Positions 59,067 through 64,000 of a stretch of DNA of 64,000 bases are shown piece after piece. Every line of letters begins with the position of its first letter. Position 1 is the first letter of the stretch. The notes beneath the pieces were generated by a model that was given only the letters and a program-made list of their open reading frames with translations, had not been told where the DNA came from and ran no database searches. Source of the DNA: Lapidilactobacillus wuchangensis (lineage in GTDB: Bacteria; Bacillota; Bacilli; Lactobacillales; Lactobacillaceae); the NCBI RefSeq assembly GCF_003946645.1, contig NZ_RHOU01000011.1, forward strand, positions 16,014 through 80,013, written 5' to 3'. The translations under genes were made by a program, and so were the position numbers.

Positions 59067-59842
59067 AACGGAACTGGTTCTGACTGCATTGCGGGCTTGC
59101 TGGTTGTGGAACGCGGCCGGCGTTGATTTGAACCAATAGAAGACCAAAGTTCAAAACCAATAAAAACCTGCTGCAGGTGGTAAGTCAGAGCTAGTTCTGA
59201 CTGCATTGCGGGCTGCTTGTCGTGGAACGCTGCCGACGCTGATCGAAGCCTTTTTTCAAAAGTCTTCGATGCAGGTCTTATCGTAAGTGCTAAAGCACCA
59301 ACGATAATTTGGCGGCTGACGACAAGATCCCTCCATTCCGTCTGGAGTTGATTTGGTTCACTTCAGCTTTGTTAGTTGTTAAGACAATTGCAGCGGGATT
59401 AATCAACTTGATTCAAATTGCTATCACAACTAAACAGTAATAAGCAAAAATCTATTTGACAGTTTTGGGACATTATGTAGAACGCTTGTTAAGTCGGATT
59501 ATTAATTTGCAACAATCTGTTTTCCTAAGTCATGGTTCTCAAATCTTTTATTTTCATCAGGTTGTTGCTGGGCGATTGGTAACTAACTTTACGGTATTGT
59601 CTGAACATCAATTAAATCTAAAGTGGACTAATTAGCTCAAAACGCAGTGGAGGCCGCCGGGTTGTCAGCCGCCAAATTCTTCTTACTGCTTTAGCAGTTA
59701 GAAGAAGACCTGAATTGAAGATTGTTGCGCAGCAATAAGCTTCAATCAGCGTCGGCAGCGTTCCACAACCCGCCGGCCGTAACGGAGTTGTCTGCTATTC
59801 TGCTCAAAACTCGTTCTGCTTGAAATCGCCAGCCACAGTGTA
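59067..59842. repeat. Composite intergenic element E14 (half arm, alpha arm, degenerate T, inverted beta arm)
   Basis: Half arm at 59067-59140. Alpha arm at 59186-59352: CTTGTCGT/ACGACAAG, hairpin A ATCGAAG/CTTCGAT, hairpin B TTATCGT/ACGATAA. T remnant near 59455-59510. Inverted beta arm at 59634-59808: GGGTTGT/ACAACCC, ATTGAAG/CTTCAAT, TTCTTCT/AGAAGAA. Outer strands GTTGCTGGGCGATT (59565) and AATCGCC-AGC (59826). Reverse orientation, like E6. ftsH has its own terminator before it. Confidence 0.86.
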
Positions 59843-60044
59843 ACGTGTCGAAATAATTGTTCAGCAGCCACCAACGTCAATTGGAAAAAACTTTGGCACA
59901 AATTTATTTGCACTTTTGATATCAACAAAATACTCAGTCAGTTAACTGGTGGTTTTGCGAAGACTGGTATTTTTTCTTACTTTAAGCTAGTATTATTTAG
60001 TTAGTATCTTCAAAATGAGTTCAAAGCAGGCAAGGAGAATTAAA

Positions 60045-60923
60045 GTGACAGATTATTTAATCAAAGCAATTACCAGCGATGGCGCTTTTCGTATGTTGGC
60101 AGTTGACGCCAGTCAGCTGGTTCAAGAGGCTCAGCAGCGTCATGATACTTGGCCTGCAGCGACGGCAGCTTTGGGCCGAACTTTAATTGGCACATTGTTG
60201 TTGAGCAGTGCGGTTTTAAAGGATCCAGAGAAGTTAACGGTTCGTTTAGTTGGTGATGGGCCCGTTGGTGCGATTATCGCTGACGGTAATGCCAATGGCA
60301 CTGTTAAAGGTTATCTGGCCAGTCCTCACGTTGACTTGCCACTCAATCCCTTAGGCAAAATCGATGTTCGGCGAGCCGTTGGGACTAAGGGCATGCTGAG
60401 TGTGACCAAGGATTTGGACATGAAGCAACCATTTACTGGTCAAGTACCGCTGACCTCTGGTGAAATTGCTGAGGATTTTACTTATTATTTGGCTAAGTCC
60501 GAGCAGATCCCGTCATCAATGGGATTGTCAGTTTTTGTCAATCAAAATAAAACGGTTGAAGTTGCCGGTGGTTTCCTCATTCAAGCGTTGCCAAGTGCAA
60601 CCTCGGCACAATTAACTCAGCTAGAGCAACGTTTACAACAGTTGCCCCGGGTATCCGACTTATTGTTACAAGGGCAAACGCCGGAACAATTGTTGCAACA
60701 AATTTTTGGCCTTGAACAAATCAAGGTCTTAGATAAAATGCCAGTTGCCTTTAAATGTGATTGCAGTAAAGAACGGTTCCGCAAAGCTTTAGCAACCTTA
60801 GCTCGCAGTGATTTGAACAAAATGATTACTGAGGACCACGGCGCTGAAGCTGTTTGCAAGTTCTGCGGCCAACGTTATCAATTTACTGAAGCTGAGTTGC
60901 GTGATATAGTCGCCCAGCAATAA
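60045..60923 (+). CDS. hslO: 33 kDa redox-regulated chaperone Hsp33
   Basis: 293-aa holdase activated by oxidation. The C-terminal zinc site is complete: Cys238 and Cys240 (CDC) and Cys271 and Cys274 (CKFC). N-terminal domain includes TLIGTLLLSSAVLK near 46-59 and SGEIAEDFTYYLAKSEQ near 138. Start is GTG 60045 behind AAGGAG; the frame open from 60015 has no ribosome site. Followed by dusB and lysS, the standard ftsH-hslO-dusB-lysS order. Confidence 0.96.
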   Translation: MTDYLIKAITSDGAFRMLAVDASQLVQEAQQRHDTWPAATAALGRTLIGTLLLSSAVLKDPEKLTVRLVGDGPVGAIIADGNANGTVKGYLASPHVDLPLNPLGKIDVRRAVGTKGMLSVTKDLDMKQPFTGQVPLTSGEIAEDFTYYLAKSEQIPSSMGLSVFVNQNKTVEVAGGFLIQALPSATSAQLTQLEQRLQQLPRVSDLLLQGQTPEQLLQQIFGLEQIKVLDKMPVAFKCDCSKERFRKALATLARSDLNKMITEDHGAEAVCKFCGQRYQFTEAELRDIVAQQ

Positions 60924-61061
60924 ATTAGGATAGTAGCTAGTTAACTGCAGGTCTGAGGGCAATTTTGCTCAGACTAATTCAGCAATTAAACAGATGGCTG
61001 GTTGCATTGTTGGCAATTTATTTGCTAAGATTAGGCGAATTAAGAATGAGGAGCGGTGTTT

Positions 61062-62045
61062 ATGGCGTGGCAAATTGGTGACGTGACCATTCCCAATCAA
61101 GTTGTGGTAGCGCCAATGGCTGGTATTACCAATTCAGCCTTTCGTCTAGTGGCGAAGGAATTTGGTGCCGGCTTGGTTGTTTGCGAGATGATCAGTGACA
61201 AGGGGATTATGTACCACAATCAGAAAACCCTAGATATGTTGTTTGTTGACCCCAAGGAACACCCAATCAGCATTCAAATTTTTGGTGGCACGAAAGAAAC
61301 TTTGGTGAATGCGGCTAAATTTATTGATCAACATACCCAGGCTGATATTATCGATATTAATATGGGCTGCCCGGTTAACAAAGTTGTTAAGACTGATGCC
61401 GGGGCGAAATGGTTACTTGATCCCAATAAAGTGTATGAAATGGTGGCCGCGGTGGTGGCTGCTGTGAATAAGCCAGTTACTGTGAAAATGCGGACCGGCT
61501 GGGATGAAAAACACATTTATGCCGTCGAGAATGCCATGGCCGTTCAACGAGCTGGCGCAGCTGCTTTGGCGATGCACGGTCGGACACGGAAACAAATGTA
61601 TACTGGTCAGGCTGATTGGAATATTTTGAAAGAAGTCCGGCAACATATTACGATACCATTTATGGGCAACGGTGATGTGCGCACGCCACAAGATGCAAAA
61701 CGGATGTTGACTGAAGTGGGCGCTGATGCAGTGATGATTGGTCGGGCAGTTTTAGGCAACCCTTGGATTTTGAAGTCGATCAATCATTATTTGACAACAG
61801 GTGAAGAGTTGCCTGAGCCGACGCCGCGGGAGAAGATTCAAACGGCGGAGGAACAACTGTCACGCTTAGTTGCACTTAAGGGTGAGAAAGTGGCGGTTCC
61901 AGAATTTCGCCAGCAGGTGGCTTATTACTTAAAGGGTGTTCCCCGAGCTGCTAAGACCAAGGCCGCGATTAATCAAGTTTTTACTGAGGCCGAGGTCAAT
62001 CAGCTTTTAGATGATTTTGTGGCGAAGTCTGAAGCACGGCAGTAA
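61062..62045 (+). CDS. dusB: tRNA-dihydrouridine synthase
   Basis: 328-aa flavoenzyme reducing specific uridines in tRNA. FMN-binding N terminus VVVAPMAGITNSAFR (14-28), catalytic Cys103 in DINMGCPVNKVVK, KMRTGWD near 140, MHGRTRKQMYTGQADW near 165, and GNGDVRTP near 200. Start ATG 61062 after GAGGAG; GTG 61056 is an overlapping alternative. Co-directional with lysS at a 45-nt gap. Confidence 0.95.
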   Translation: MAWQIGDVTIPNQVVVAPMAGITNSAFRLVAKEFGAGLVVCEMISDKGIMYHNQKTLDMLFVDPKEHPISIQIFGGTKETLVNAAKFIDQHTQADIIDINMGCPVNKVVKTDAGAKWLLDPNKVYEMVAAVVAAVNKPVTVKMRTGWDEKHIYAVENAMAVQRAGAAALAMHGRTRKQMYTGQADWNILKEVRQHITIPFMGNGDVRTPQDAKRMLTEVGADAVMIGRAVLGNPWILKSINHYLTTGEELPEPTPREKIQTAEEQLSRLVALKGEKVAVPEFRQQVAYYLKGVPRAAKTKAAINQVFTEAEVNQLLDDFVAKSEARQ

Positions 62046-62057
62046 CAAGTGAATTAG

Positions 62058-63605
<1,548 letters not shown>

Positions 63606-63615
63606 AATAATTTGA

Positions 63616-63652
63616 AAAAGATTTACTGTCATTTGACGGTAAATCTTTTTTA
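63616..63652 (+). terminator. Terminator of lysS
   Basis: AAGATTTACTGTC/GACGGTAAATCTT with ATTT loop, then TTTT. Confidence 0.9.
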
Positions 63653-64000
63653 TTGTTCGAAAAATGTTTCGCCTTTACCTAGCTGTAACAAGTTTCATGG
63701 TAGATTGTACGGTTAAATCTTAACCTTATGAGTAATAATGATGATTTTCGTTAGTAAAATCCGGTTTTAAATTGGTTATTGACGAAACGGCCTGAAGTTG
63801 ATAAGATAGTTTGTGTTGCAAAACGAGCTGATAACTTGCTTATCACGTTGAAAAATGTTTTGAAAAAAGTTGTTGACATTGATTAAGCGCTTTGATATGA
63901 TAGTTAAGTTGCTGTTGCAACAATGGTAGATCTTTGAAAACTGAACAAAGTTTCGAAAATGTGCAGGGCTCATAACAATTTCGGTTGTTGTGATCAAGTA
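63653..64000 (+). other. Upstream region and leader of a probable rRNA operon
   Basis: No gene. Contains the promoter below and then TTTGAAAACTGAACAAAG, the kind of leader sequence found before 16S and between 16S and 23S genes in lactobacilli. The 16S gene itself would begin beyond the window, so this is an inference. Confidence 0.65.
63873..63901 (+). promoter_or_regulatory. Strong promoter, probably rrn
   Basis: Perfect TTGACA (63873-63878), 17-nt spacer, TATGAT (63896-63901), with an A/T-rich upstream stretch as in rRNA promoters. Confidence 0.8.

Noticed and set aside
63881..63894. AAGCGCTT cre-like sequence in the spacer of the rrn promoter
   Set aside because: Only the palindromic core matches and catabolite control of rRNA through a spacer cre is not established; most likely chance.

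Overview
The window is chromosomal DNA of a low-to-mid GC Gram-positive lactic acid bacterium, almost certainly a Lactobacillaceae member; I cannot name the genus. Evidence: a fermentative L-lactate dehydrogenase, RNA polymerase delta subunit, a Veg protein, a pur-operon repressor of the Gram-positive type, strong AGGAGG ribosome sites, frequent TTG/GTG starts, and the familiar gene string metG-tatD-rnmV-rsmA-veg-purR-glmU-prs. No phage, plasmid, transposase, CRISPR or tRNA gene is visible. The window ends in a strong promoter and leader that look like the start of an rRNA operon.

Layout. 1-814: 3' part of a PTS sugar permease (minus). 2024-3465: aldo/keto reductase and PEBP-family protein (minus). 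3556-5530: overlapping trio of HExxH protein, atypical sirtuin and chorismate mutase. 5705-10101: APC permease, DUF72 protein, sugar ABC ATPase. 10933-19905: tRNA charging, rRNA processing/modification, purine control, UDP-GlcNAc and PRPP synthesis. 20770-23457 (minus): MscL, HD hydrolase, octanoyl/lipoyl transferase. 24676-27711: YwiB-like protein, RpoE and CTP synthase, the last behind a clear CTP-sensing attenuator. 28842-38880: wall-precursor genes murA, ddl, murF, alr interspersed with rpmE2, cshA and acpS. 38983-46745: orphan MazF, a TIM-barrel protein, MarR, GNAT, CBS protein, TrmR-like methyltransferase, L,D-transpeptidase, ldh. 47247-63605: pth, mfd, rqcP, divIC, an S1 protein, tilS, hpt, ftsH, hslO, dusB, lysS.

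The cell-wall genes tell one story. MurA has Asp where the fosfomycin-target Cys normally sits, and Ddl has Phe261 at the Tyr/Phe position that selects D-Ala-D-lactate. Together they predict intrinsic fosfomycin and vancomycin resistance.

The striking feature is outside the genes. Fourteen intergenic regions, about 9 kb in total, hold one family of large non-coding composite elements. Each has two inverted arms of about 160 nt that fold as branched cloverleafs, usually around a central terminator-like hairpin. I call the arms alpha and beta by their outer sequence and the central hairpin T, and number the elements E1-E14. Arm stems differ greatly in sequence between copies but keep pairing through compensatory changes, which points to selection on structure. 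A second, unrelated family of about 120-nt palindromes (P1-P7, starting GTGTTCGG and ending CCTCACAC) also covaries and often lies in the leader of the next gene. None interrupts a coding sequence. I recognise neither family as a named repeat; they are the best candidates here for something undescribed.
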